Source: JAAFHN01 sp031421855
GTDB lineage: Bacteria > Pseudomonadota > Gammaproteobacteria > Burkholderiales > Burkholderiaceae_C
Assembly (NCBI GenBank): GCA_031421855.1
Contig: JANOPN010000041.1
Coordinates: 1-14,035 of the forward strand
Reading direction: 5' to 3'
Length of the DNA: 14,035 bases
Shown in pieces: positions 1-6,888 of this stretch. How positions within the stretch are numbered: position 1 is the first letter of the stretch; each line of letters opens with the position of its first letter. Both the position numbers and the translations under genes were made by a program. A model generated the notes under the pieces. It was not told where the DNA came from and did no database searches. It saw only the letters and a program-made list of their open reading frames with translations.

Positions 1-1
1 C

Positions 2-247
2 CCGCAATCACGCGACGTCAGCACGGTTTGGTTTCGCATGGCAAACACCGACACAGGTCTGGCGGCATCGCAAATTGTGGCGTTTCAAGATGAGATTTTT
101 CGGCAAGACCGCGTCATTGTTGAGTCACAAACGCCAAAACCGTTGCCATTGACGACCGGAGAATTGCATGGCCCGTTGGACCGAGTCAGCGCGGCCTATC
201 GACGCTATTTGTCGCGACTGGGTGTCAAGACCGGAGTGACCGCATGA
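2..247 (+). CDS. Rieske-type non-haem iron oxygenase, large (alpha) subunit, C-terminal fragment
   Basis: The reading frame is open from the left edge to the TGA at 245-247, so only about the last 81 residues are present. The fragment has the closing signature I associate with Rieske ring-hydroxylating/demethylating oxygenase alpha subunits: a helix reading FQDEIFRQDRVIVESQ, then LPL, then DRVSAAYRRYLSRLG. The Rieske [2Fe-2S] domain and the iron-binding facial triad lie outside the window, so the substrate class cannot be read here. The stop overlaps the deaminase start in an ATGA junction, implying one operon and a possible role in purine metabolism, as for the HpxD oxygenase of Klebsiella. 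That role is inferred from context. The ATG at 38 is internal, not a start. Confidence 0.75.
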   Translation, partial: PQSRDVSTVWFRMANTDTGLAASQIVAFQDEIFRQDRVIVESQTPKPLPLTTGELHGPLDRVSAAYRRYLSRLGVKTGVTA

Positions 248-1287
248 GTGGACAATTGCGCATGTCACCACCGAACTTACCGCCCAACCCATCGAAGCCT
301 GAATTGATCGCATTAGCGGCCCGGCTGCCGAAAGCCGAGCTGCATTTGCACATTGAAGGCAGTCTGGAGCCTGAGCTGATTTTCAAGCTTGCCAAGCGAA
401 ACGGCATTGCTTTGCGCTACCCGGATGTTGAAACCTTGCGCCAAGCCTATGCATTCACTGACTTGCAGAGTTTTCTCGACATTTATTACGCTGGCGCATC
501 GGTGCTCATCAAGCAAGACGATTTTTACGACATGGCGACGGCGTACTTTGAACGGGCCCATGCCGATGGCGTTGTCCATGCGGAGTTGTTTTTTGATCCA
601 CAAACCCACACCGAGCGCGGTGTCGATATCGCGACCGTGATCGAGGGACTGAACCGAGCTTGTGTCGATGCCGAGCAGCGTTTTGGCCTGAGTGCGAGCT
701 TGATCATGTGTTTTTTGCGCCATTTGAGCGAGGCGCAGGCCAGTGACACGCTGGACGCAGCGCTGCCGTACCGCGACAAATTTGTCGGGGTTGGGCTTGA
801 TTCAAGCGAGCTTGGGCACCCGCCCGAGAAGTTTGCCCGTGTGTTCGATCGTTGTCGTGCCCTTGGCTTGCGGGTTGTGGCGCACGCGGGCGAAGAAGGC
901 CCGCCAGCGTACATGTGGCAGGCGCTCGATATTCTCAAAGTAGACCGCATTGATCACGGCGTGCGTTGCCTTGAAGACAAGGCATTGGTCGCCAGGTTGG
1001 TTGCAGACCAAATGCCGCTGACGGTTTGCCCATTGAGCAACTTGAAACTGTGTGTCGTGCGTGATTTGCGCGACCACCCGCTCAAACGCATGCTCGACTT
1101 GGGGTTGATGGTGACGGTCAACAGCGACGACCCCGCCTACTTCGGCGGCTATGTCGGAGCCAATTTTGCTCAGTGCATTGACGCACTTGATCTCAACGAG
1201 GCTGATGTTCGTGCCTTGGCAGCAAACAGCATCAAAGCCAGCTTTTTGCCAGATGAACGCAAAATGCAGTTACTACTAAATACATAG
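244..1287 (+). CDS. add: Adenine deaminase / adenosine deaminase family protein
   Basis: A 347-residue cytosolic zinc amidohydrolase of the adenosine/adenine/AMP deaminase family. Metal-binding HLHIEG is at residues 34-39 (H34, H36), the catalytic HAGEE at 214-218 (H214, E217), RIDHGV at 235-240 (H238) and NSDDPAYFGG at 293-302 (D295, D296). The GLDSSE at 184-189 and the DDPAYFGGY form resemble the adenine deaminase branch rather than classical adenosine deaminase, so the likely reaction is adenine to hypoxanthine plus ammonia. The symbol follows the family and substrate choice is uncertain. The ATG overlaps the upstream oxygenase stop (ATGA) and has GGAG at 233-236, 7 nt upstream. A second ATG at 262 is possible, since the first residues are not conserved-looking. 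A strong terminator follows about 70 bp downstream. Confidence 0.92.
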   Translation: MSGQLRMSPPNLPPNPSKPELIALAARLPKAELHLHIEGSLEPELIFKLAKRNGIALRYPDVETLRQAYAFTDLQSFLDIYYAGASVLIKQDDFYDMATAYFERAHADGVVHAELFFDPQTHTERGVDIATVIEGLNRACVDAEQRFGLSASLIMCFLRHLSEAQASDTLDAALPYRDKFVGVGLDSSELGHPPEKFARVFDRCRALGLRVVAHAGEEGPPAYMWQALDILKVDRIDHGVRCLEDKALVARLVADQMPLTVCPLSNLKLCVVRDLRDHPLKRMLDLGLMVTVNSDDPAYFGGYVGANFAQCIDALDLNEADVRALAANSIKASFLPDERKMQLLLNT

Positions 1288-1356
1288 CAACAAAGTGAAT
1301 GGATTCGGTGACCAAGTGCCAAAAATAAGCTAAAAAAGACTAAAATCACCGTCCAG

Positions 1357-1388
1357 ACGCCTGCGCCGCTTGCCGCAGGCGTTTTTTT
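1357..1388 (+). terminator. Rho-independent terminator after the adenine deaminase gene
   Basis: A perfect 9-bp stem (1357-1365 with 1374-1382, ACGCCTGCG/CGCAGGCGT) closes an 8-nt loop, CCGCTTGC, and runs directly into seven T residues (1382-1388). It lies about 70 bp after the deaminase stop and about 57 bp before the BMP gene start. It is most simply the end of the oxygenase-deaminase transcript. Because the next gene is co-directional and functionally related, it could also act as an attenuator. Confidence 0.82.
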
Positions 1389-1412
1389 GTCCGCCCGTGC
1401 AAGTGGGTGGGC
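1389..1412 (+). other. Second hairpin in the leader of the BMP gene, complementary to the terminator loop
   Basis: Directly after the terminator T-run, 1389-1396 (GTCCGCCC) can pair with 1405-1412 (GGGTGGGC). This gives eight base pairs including two G-U, closing the 8-nt loop GTGCAAGT. The terminator loop at 1366-1373 is complementary to 1399-1406 over eight positions (seven Watson-Crick, one G-U). The two hairpins could therefore kiss, or form an alternative pairing. Whether this stretch is transcribed and folds this way is not shown by the sequence. Confidence 0.35.
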
Positions 1413-1445
1413 AAACCCTTTATGTAAGTCATGTCGAGGTCAACC

Positions 1446-2543
1446 ATGCTCAAAAACCTCTGTGCCGCAATTGCGGCCGCAGCGCGTTTCCTGTCTCTTT
1501 TTTTCTTGTTTTGCCTTTCGCCGCTCGCGCACGCGCAGCCAGCGAAGGTGAAAATCGGGTTTGTTTACGTCAGCCCGATCACGCCAGCCGGTTGGACGCG
1601 TCAACACGATGTGGCCCGCTTGGCCGTGGTTCGCACGTTGGGATCACAGGTCAGTACAACATTTGTTGAAAACGTAGCCGAAGGCCCAGACGCCGAGCGC
1701 GTGATTCGCGATCTCGCCCATCAGGGTTTTGATTTGATCGTCACGCCCAGTTTTGGGTACATGGAGGCCACGATGAAAGTGGCAAGAGACTACCCAAACG
1801 TGAAGTTTGAATCCATCACCGGCTACAAAACCGCGGCGAATGTCGCAATTGCCAATGCGCGCTACTACGAGGGGCGGTATCTGGCCGGCATCGCTGCCGG
1901 TAGAACCAGCGCCAATTTGGGCTACGTCGCGGGGTTTGCAATCCCCGAAGTCGTTCAGGGCATCAATGCCTTCACTTTGGGCGCACGCAGCGTCAACAAA
2001 GCGGCCACTGTGCGGGTGGTGTGGCTCAATGAGTGGTTCAATCCGCCCAAAGAGCGTGAAGCCGCCATGAGCTTGATGAATCAAGGCGTTGATGTGTTGG
2101 CGTTTCATACCGGCAGCGCGGCAATCATGACGGCAGCGCAAGAGCGCGGCAAGCACGCGATTGGCTACCACTCTGACATGAGCGCGTTTGGCCCGCAAGC
2201 GCAATTGATTGCTGTCACGCACCACTGGGATCGCTACTACACCGAGCGAGCGCAAGCCGTTTTAGCTGGCAGTTGGCGCTCGGCGGTGACTTGGGGTGGC
2301 ATCGGCAGCGGCATGGTTGATGCGGCCCACTTTGGACCTGCGGTTGATGGCGCCACGCGAGCTGAAGTCAATCTAGCAAAACAATCCATTGCCGCTGGGC
2401 GGCTCAAACCGTTTTCAGGCGGATTACTGGGCATTCGCAGCAACTCAGGTGATGTCGTTGTTCGTGCTGGCGAAGCGCTTTCAGACCCGCAGATCGCTCA
2501 AATGTCTTGGCTGGTTGAGGGTGTTGTGGGCACCATCAAGTAG
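1446..2543 (+). CDS. BMP-family periplasmic purine nucleoside/nucleobase-binding protein of an ABC importer
   Basis: A 365-residue secreted solute-binding protein. A hydrophobic signal peptide covers residues 1-30 with a likely signal peptidase I site at AHA|QPAKVK. The mature part begins with KIGFVYVSP and continues with FDLIVTPSFGYME, the NVAIANARYYEGRYLAGIAAG block and GYVAGFAIPEV, all typical of the Bmp/PnrA/Med group that binds purine nucleosides or bases. No permease or ATPase gene lies to its right, so those partners are presumably left of the window or elsewhere. ATG 1446 is chosen over ATG 1431 because GAGG at 1436-1439 sits 6 nt upstream of it and the signal peptide begins there. 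Guanine deaminase follows after 10 bp. Ligand identity is inferred from family and neighbours. Confidence 0.9.
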   Translation: MLKNLCAAIAAAARFLSLFFLFCLSPLAHAQPAKVKIGFVYVSPITPAGWTRQHDVARLAVVRTLGSQVSTTFVENVAEGPDAERVIRDLAHQGFDLIVTPSFGYMEATMKVARDYPNVKFESITGYKTAANVAIANARYYEGRYLAGIAAGRTSANLGYVAGFAIPEVVQGINAFTLGARSVNKAATVRVVWLNEWFNPPKEREAAMSLMNQGVDVLAFHTGSAAIMTAAQERGKHAIGYHSDMSAFGPQAQLIAVTHHWDRYYTERAQAVLAGSWRSAVTWGGIGSGMVDAAHFGPAVDGATRAEVNLAKQSIAAGRLKPFSGGLLGIRSNSGDVVVRAGEALSDPQIAQMSWLVEGVVGTIK

Positions 2544-2553
2544 CATTCAGGAC

Positions 2554-3864
2554 ATGGTTTCTCAGACATGTGACGACATCCAAATTCACCGTGGACGGGT
2601 GCTGCAAATCGTTGGTGACGAAGTGCTACTGCACGAGAATGCCGCGCTGGTGGTGTCTAAGGCCGTCGTTAGAGCGGTCTTACCATGGGCAAATGCGGCT
2701 CGGGAATTTGGCGGTGCTTCGGTCGTGGATCATGGTAATTGCGTCCTCGCGCCAGGTTTTGTTGACTTGCACATTCATGGGCCGCAAGTTGATGTGATCG
2801 CGTCACCGGCTGACGGGCTGCTGGACTGGCTCGAGCGGCACACGTTCCCGCAAGAGGCCAAGTTTGCGGATCAAAACCACGCCGACGAAGCCGCGAACTT
2901 TTTCGTTGCTGAGTTGGTTCGCAATGGCGTGACAACCCCGCTCATTTTTGGTAGCTCACACGTTGCCAGCGTTGAGGCCTTGTTTTCACACGCGCAGCAA
3001 CGCAACATGCGCGCAATCGTTGGCAAATGCTTAATGGATCGATATTGTCCAGATGGCGTGCGCGACGATATCGATCAGGGTCTGGCAGACACGGAGGCGC
3101 TCATCCGGCGTTGGCACGGTGTTGGCAGGTTGGGCTACGCGATCACGCCGCGTTTTGCTTGCACCAGCAGCGTTGACCAACTGCGCGGCGCTGGTGAACT
3201 AGGGGCTAAATACCCCAGCGTATGGGTGCAGTCGCACGTGAGCGAAAACCTGGATGAAATCGCGTGGGCGCGCGAACTTTTTCCAGATTCTGCGAGCTAT
3301 TTGGGCACCTACGGAGACTTTGGTCTGCTGCGGCCTCGCAGCATCTACGCACACTGCATCCACTTTGACGATGCCGATCGTGCGTTGATGCGCGAGTGTG
3401 GTGCTGCTGCAGCCGTGTGCCCAACCAGTAACCAGTTTTTAGGCAGTGGCAATTTCGACTTTGCCGCTGCGCAATCGCAGGGTATTGCGCATGGTTTGGC
3501 CAGCGACGTGGGAGGTGGCATGAGTTTTTCGCCGTTTGCGACCATGCGCGCGGCCTACACCGTCGCTCGCGCGGCAACCGTCAGCCATGTTCAATCCAAA
3601 ATGCCCACCACTTTGAGTGCCAAACGTTTGTGGTGGCTTCATACGCTAGGTGCGGCTCGTTGCCTGGGGCTTGATGACAAAATCGGTAGCTTGCAAATGG
3701 GCACAGACGCAGATTTCGTCGTCATCGACCCCAAGGCGACGCCGCTTCTTGAGCGACGCACCAACCAAGCCAACGGCGTCGAGTCCTTGCTATTTGCGTT
3801 GTTGATGTTGGCCGACGATCGTGCGATCAAGCGAACCTACATTGCCGGCTTTGCGCAGGCCTAG
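2554..3864 (+). CDS. guaD: Guanine deaminase
   Basis: A 436-residue cytosolic zinc amidohydrolase converting guanine to xanthine and ammonia. Family motifs appear in order: PGFVDLHIH at 67-75 (metal ligands H73, H75), LLDWLERHTFPQE around 89-101, YAITPRFACTSS near 195-206, QSHVSEN at 226-232 (H228, E231), AHCIH at 266-270 (H267), CPTSNQFLGSG at 289-299 and SDVGGGMSFS at 317-326 (D318). The C-terminal DADFVVID block closes the barrel-associated sandwich. The open frame extends upstream into the BMP gene, but ATG 2554 is the first ATG after that gene's stop. AGGA at 2549-2552 lies only 1 nt from it, so GTG 2599 is a weaker alternative. It is probably co-transcribed with the binding protein 10 bp upstream. 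Confidence 0.93.
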   Translation: MVSQTCDDIQIHRGRVLQIVGDEVLLHENAALVVSKAVVRAVLPWANAAREFGGASVVDHGNCVLAPGFVDLHIHGPQVDVIASPADGLLDWLERHTFPQEAKFADQNHADEAANFFVAELVRNGVTTPLIFGSSHVASVEALFSHAQQRNMRAIVGKCLMDRYCPDGVRDDIDQGLADTEALIRRWHGVGRLGYAITPRFACTSSVDQLRGAGELGAKYPSVWVQSHVSENLDEIAWARELFPDSASYLGTYGDFGLLRPRSIYAHCIHFDDADRALMRECGAAAAVCPTSNQFLGSGNFDFAAAQSQGIAHGLASDVGGGMSFSPFATMRAAYTVARAATVSHVQSKMPTTLSAKRLWWLHTLGAARCLGLDDKIGSLQMGTDADFVVIDPKATPLLERRTNQANGVESLLFALLMLADDRAIKRTYIAGFAQA

Positions 3865-3890
3865 AATCAGTTCAAATTCAGGAGTTTCAA

Positions 3891-4457
3891 TTGAGTATTT
3901 TGTCAGACCGCCGCATCCGCGAGTACGCGGAAAAACACGGCATGATTGAGCCATTTGAGCCCAAGCAGGTTCGCGAAATTGACGGCAAAAAAGTGATCAG
4001 TTACGGCACTTCAAGCTACGGCTACGACATTCGCTGCGCGCCTGAATTCAAGGTATTTACCAATATCCACAGCACGGTTGTGGATCCAAAGAACTTTGAT
4101 GAGAAGAGTTTTGTCGACATGCAGGGTGACTCTTGCATCATCCCGCCGAACAGCTTTGCTCTGGCTCGAACCGTTGAGTACTTTCGGATTCCGCGCAATG
4201 TGCTCACGATTTGCTTGGGTAAAAGCACCTACGCACGCTGCGGAATCATTGTGAACGTGACCCCGTTTGAGCCCGAATGGGAGGGGTTTGTGACGCTTGA
4301 GTTCTCAAATACGACACCGTTGCCTGCAAAAATCTATGCAGGCGAGGGCTGCGCTCAGGTGCTGTTTTTCGAGGCTGACGATGTCTGCGAAACCAGCTAC
4401 GCAGACCGCGGCGGCAAATACCAAGGCCAGCGCGGCGTGACGTTACCCAAGGCCTGA
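3891..4457 (+). CDS. dcd: dCTP deaminase
   Basis: A 188-residue protein, usual length for the family, converting dCTP to dUTP plus ammonia for dTTP synthesis; the enzyme is a cytosolic homotrimer. Seen in the sequence are SYGTSSYGYDIRCAPEFKVF at 37-56, KSTYARCGIIVNVTPFEPEW at 111-130 with the catalytic-type S112 and R116, and LEFSNTTPLPAKI with the general base E137. Start is TTG 3891: AGGAG at 3880-3884 is 6 nt upstream, and the N-terminus MSILSDRRIREYAEKHGMIEP aligns with the family from its first residue. It lies 26 bp after guaD and may be read from the same transcript, although it belongs to pyrimidine deoxynucleotide rather than purine metabolism. Its TGA abuts the stop of the convergent transferase gene. 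Confidence 0.97.
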   Translation: MSILSDRRIREYAEKHGMIEPFEPKQVREIDGKKVISYGTSSYGYDIRCAPEFKVFTNIHSTVVDPKNFDEKSFVDMQGDSCIIPPNSFALARTVEYFRIPRNVLTICLGKSTYARCGIIVNVTPFEPEWEGFVTLEFSNTTPLPAKIYAGEGCAQVLFFEADDVCETSYADRGGKYQGQRGVTLPKA

Positions 4458-5558
4458 TCAGCTACGTGCTCGGCTCAATCCCAAAAAGCCGGGCAACTTA
4501 AACGAGACGATCCGCGAGTACAGCCAAATGTAGAGCGTGGCGAAGATCGCGACGCATGTCATGAGCACAGTCGGCTGGTCGTAGAAGAAAACGGCCGGGA
4601 TCACGGAAATCGTCGTCAAAAGCCAAAGGTACGGCGACGTGCGAGCATTGCGCAAATCTCGGTCGACGGTGGTGCCGTCCGCGCCGGTGCGGGACACAAC
4701 CCGGCTGAATACGAGCATGTGAAAATGCGAGCGGTCGGGCTGCATTGGCGATAGTTTGCGGACGATTCGCTTACGGTAGATCGAAAACAAAGTTTCGGTG
4801 GTTGGATAGGCGAGAACCAAAATGGCGAACCACGGAGAGACTGACGCGTTGCGATTGAACAACATGATCGCGCATTGCGCCAGCATGAATCCAACAAAAT
4901 ATGCGCCCCCATCGCCGAGAAAAATCCGACCCTTCGGATAGTTCCAAACGAAAAGCCCCAGCAGCGCGCCGATTGAACTCAAGCAGGTCGTGAGCACAAC
5001 CGAATCACCGACTTGGTGGGCTACGAAGCCGACTGCCGCAAACATCAGCGCCGAAACCATCAACGCCAGACCATGAAATCCGTCGATGATGTTGATCGAG
5101 TTGACAACCCCCGAAACCGCGAACAAGGTGAGTATCAAGGCGGGTCCGCTGTAAGCCAAGACAGAATCAACCCAAGAAATGTCCACCCGGTTGATCGTGA
5201 CGTTCAAGGTACCCCAAGCCAGAAGTGCAGACAGTGCGATTGCAATCATTCGGGTTCGAGGCGACACCCGCTTGGTTAGGTCCTCTAGCAAACCGATCAT
5301 CAAGGCAGGGGTGCCGCAAAGCACGAGAGCCGCAACATCGCGCAGCTCAGCAGGACCTCGCCACCACACAAATAGCGCTGACACGGCCAGTGCAGTGAAA
5401 ATAACGATACCGCCAATGCGCGGTACCGGCTTGGTGTGAAATTTTTGCGCCCCGATCAGGGTCGTGTCGAAGCCCCATGCGTCCTCGTCTTTGGCGCTGG
5501 AGATGATCCAGAGGCTGACGACGAAAGCAGTGACAGTTGCTAATAGGAGGTATATCAT
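4458..5558 (-). CDS. WecA/MraY-like undecaprenyl-phosphate sugar-1-phosphate transferase (glycosyltransferase family 4)
   Basis: A 366-residue polytopic inner-membrane protein with about ten hydrophobic segments. It should transfer a sugar-1-phosphate from a UDP-sugar to undecaprenyl phosphate, the first step of a lipid-linked glycan. Recognisable motifs are KFHTKPVPRIGGI at 39-51, GLLEDLTKRVSPRTR at 89-103, NSINIIDGFHGLA at 153-165 (N153, N156, D159), RIFLGDGGAYFVGF at 211-224 (D216) and PDRSHFH at 274-280, the HxH-type loop. The aspartate-rich DD motif of WecA/MraY reads E92-D93. The cytosolic position of these loops fits the family. The start ATG has AGGG about 9 nt upstream on its strand. 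The sugar and target polymer (O antigen, capsule or exopolysaccharide) cannot be told. A polysaccharide export operon begins 5.3 kb away. Confidence 0.85.
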   Translation of the reverse strand: MIYLLLATVTAFVVSLWIISSAKDEDAWGFDTTLIGAQKFHTKPVPRIGGIVIFTALAVSALFVWWRGPAELRDVAALVLCGTPALMIGLLEDLTKRVSPRTRMIAIALSALLAWGTLNVTINRVDISWVDSVLAYSGPALILTLFAVSGVVNSINIIDGFHGLALMVSALMFAAVGFVAHQVGDSVVLTTCLSSIGALLGLFVWNYPKGRIFLGDGGAYFVGFMLAQCAIMLFNRNASVSPWFAILVLAYPTTETLFSIYRKRIVRKLSPMQPDRSHFHMLVFSRVVSRTGADGTTVDRDLRNARTSPYLWLLTTISVIPAVFFYDQPTVLMTCVAIFATLYIWLYSRIVSFKLPGFLGLSRARS

Positions 5559-5761
5559 TTTCAGGTCCCTTAGTTGGCGAAGGACTCACCTGTCAGGCGC
5601 AGGTTTTTTGAGTGTGGTGAGATTACCGCAGTTGGGCATGTTTTTGCGGAATTTGTCGCATGTGTGAGACGGGCGATTTGTGAAATATTTGCACTCTGAT
5701 ACCGTGTCGGCGAGCGCATCATGCTCTCGTTAGTTTTAAAGTATTCATGCTTAGGAGTTGT

Positions 5762-6664
5762 ATGAAATGGGAAGGTGAACGACAGTCTGACAACGTCGAA
5801 GATCGGCGAGGTGGTTCCAGCGGCCAAAACGATGGCGCGCGATCTGGCATGCGCTTGGGCGGCGGACGCGGTGTTGGGATCGGCACCATCGCGATTGCGA
5901 TGGCCGCGGCGTGGATGTTTGGCATCAACCCGATGACTGTTTTGGGCCTTTTGACGGGTGGCGAAACGTCGCTTCAGGCTCCAGCACAAACGGCACCGGC
6001 TGTGCGGCCGCCAGCTGACGACAAAATGGCCGCGTTCGTGGGAACGGTTCTCGCTCAAAACGAAGACGTGTGGACCCAGCTGTTTCAAGCCAACGGCCAA
6101 AAGTATCCGAATCCAAAATTGGTGCTTTTTCGCGGCGCGACCAATACGGGCGGCTGTGGACAGGGGCAAAGCGCGATGGGGCCGTTTTATTGCCCGGCCG
6201 ATCAAAAGGTTTACATCGACTTGGGGTTTTACGACACGCTGCGGCGACAACTCGGGGCGCCGGGTGATTTCGCGCAGGCCTACGTCATTGCGCATGAGGT
6301 CGGACATCATGTCCAAAATGTGTTGGGAATCAGCACAAAAGTCGATCAAATGCGTCGGAAAATCAGCGAACGGGATGGCAACGCGCTGAGTGTTCGCGTC
6401 GAGCTGCAAGCCGATTGCTTTGCGGGTATTTGGGCGCATCACCGTCAAAAGCAAACCAAGTTTTTGGAGCCCGGCGATGTGGAGGAGGCCATGAATGCGG
6501 CTGCAAAAATTGGTGATGACGCGCTTCAGCGAGCGTCGGGCGGGCAAATTGTCCCGGACAGCTTCACGCACGGCACAAGCGCTCAGCGACAGCGTTGGTT
6601 CAACACCGGATTTTCGGGGGGGTCGATAAGAGCTTGCGATACGTTCGCGGTGGCGAAACTTTGA
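5762..6664 (+). CDS. Membrane-anchored neutral zinc metallopeptidase (YpfJ family)
   Basis: A 300-residue protein. The N-terminus MKWEGERQSDNVEDRR is the hallmark start of the YpfJ/Zn_peptidase family and fixes the start at ATG 5762, with AGGAG at 5753-5757; the ATG at 5747 upstream is not supported. A Gly/Arg-rich cytosolic stretch is followed by one transmembrane segment at about residues 37-54, a low-complexity Ala/Pro/Gln linker and the catalytic domain, which should be periplasmic. The zinc motif HEVGHH is at 178-183 (H178, E179, H182), preceded by AYVIA, and VELQADCFAG at 213-222 carries the likely third ligand E214. Substrate and physiological role are unknown for the family. It is transcribed away from the transferase gene across a 203-bp gap, and 224 bp separate it from the helicase. 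Confidence 0.9.
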   Translation: MKWEGERQSDNVEDRRGGSSGQNDGARSGMRLGGGRGVGIGTIAIAMAAAWMFGINPMTVLGLLTGGETSLQAPAQTAPAVRPPADDKMAAFVGTVLAQNEDVWTQLFQANGQKYPNPKLVLFRGATNTGGCGQGQSAMGPFYCPADQKVYIDLGFYDTLRRQLGAPGDFAQAYVIAHEVGHHVQNVLGISTKVDQMRRKISERDGNALSVRVELQADCFAGIWAHHRQKQTKFLEPGDVEEAMNAAAKIGDDALQRASGGQIVPDSFTHGTSAQRQRWFNTGFSGGSIRACDTFAVAKL

Positions 6665-6679
6665 TTGAGCGCATTCGCT

Positions 6680-6709
6680 TTGCGTTGGAAAATCATTCGC
6701 AGGTAAAAT
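6680..6709 (+). promoter_or_regulatory. Candidate sigma70-type promoter of the DEAD-box helicase gene
   Basis: TTGCGT at 6680-6685 and TAAAAT at 6704-6709 are separated by 18 bp, a fair match to -35/-10 spacing and consensus. Transcription would start near 6716, giving a leader of roughly 170 nt. It begins only 16 bp after the metallopeptidase stop and is the best promoter-like pair in the gap. This is pattern matching only. Confidence 0.4.
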
Positions 6710-6780
6710 GGGACTGGGCCCGCGATTTCAGGGTCTGAGCTGCTACCGATTGTGAAGCGTCGACGGTGTGAGTCAGTTCT

Positions 6781-6836
6781 GTCGCGCCGTTGTGGTGCGA
6801 CGCCTTGTGTTGCCCGATTGGTGCAACTGTCAATCG
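6781..6836 (+). promoter_or_regulatory. Structured 5' leader of the helicase gene: hairpin plus possible pseudoknot
   Basis: A hairpin pairs 6781-6788 (GTCGCGCC) with 6794-6801 (GGTGCGAC) around the loop GTTGT: eight pairs, one G-U. Downstream, 6809-6813 (GTTGC) pairs with 6823-6827 (GCAAC), and 6815-6820 (CGATTG) pairs with 6831-6836 (CAATCG). The two pairings interleave as an H-type pseudoknot. The gene's Shine-Dalgarno is poor (AAAG at 6877-6880), so leader structure could matter for its translation. Folding is inferred, not tested. Confidence 0.3.
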
Positions 6837-6888
6837 TTTCGCCGGTGAGCCGCATTGCTTGCGCTCGTGAGTCCCTAAAGCAATCCAC

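Noticed and set aside
1644..2255. Minus-strand open frame of 203 codons opposite the binding-protein gene
   Set aside because: It is antisense to a well-recognised BMP-family protein and has no family resemblance or ribosome site that I can see.
2389..2553. Longer guanine deaminase reading starting inside the binding-protein gene
   Set aside because: The extra 55 residues overlap a real gene in another frame and do not resemble the guanine deaminase N-terminus; ATG 2554 is sufficient.
5588..5609. ACCTG/CAGGT hairpin followed by T residues in the transferase-metallopeptidase gap
   Set aside because: The stem is only 5 bp, and on the plus strand no gene lies upstream for it to terminate. Probably chance.
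5570..6571. Minus-strand open frame (333 codons) opposite the zinc metallopeptidase
   Set aside because: The plus strand carries the conserved N-terminus and HEVGHH motif; the antisense translation is low-quality, Arg/His-rich and unrecognisable.
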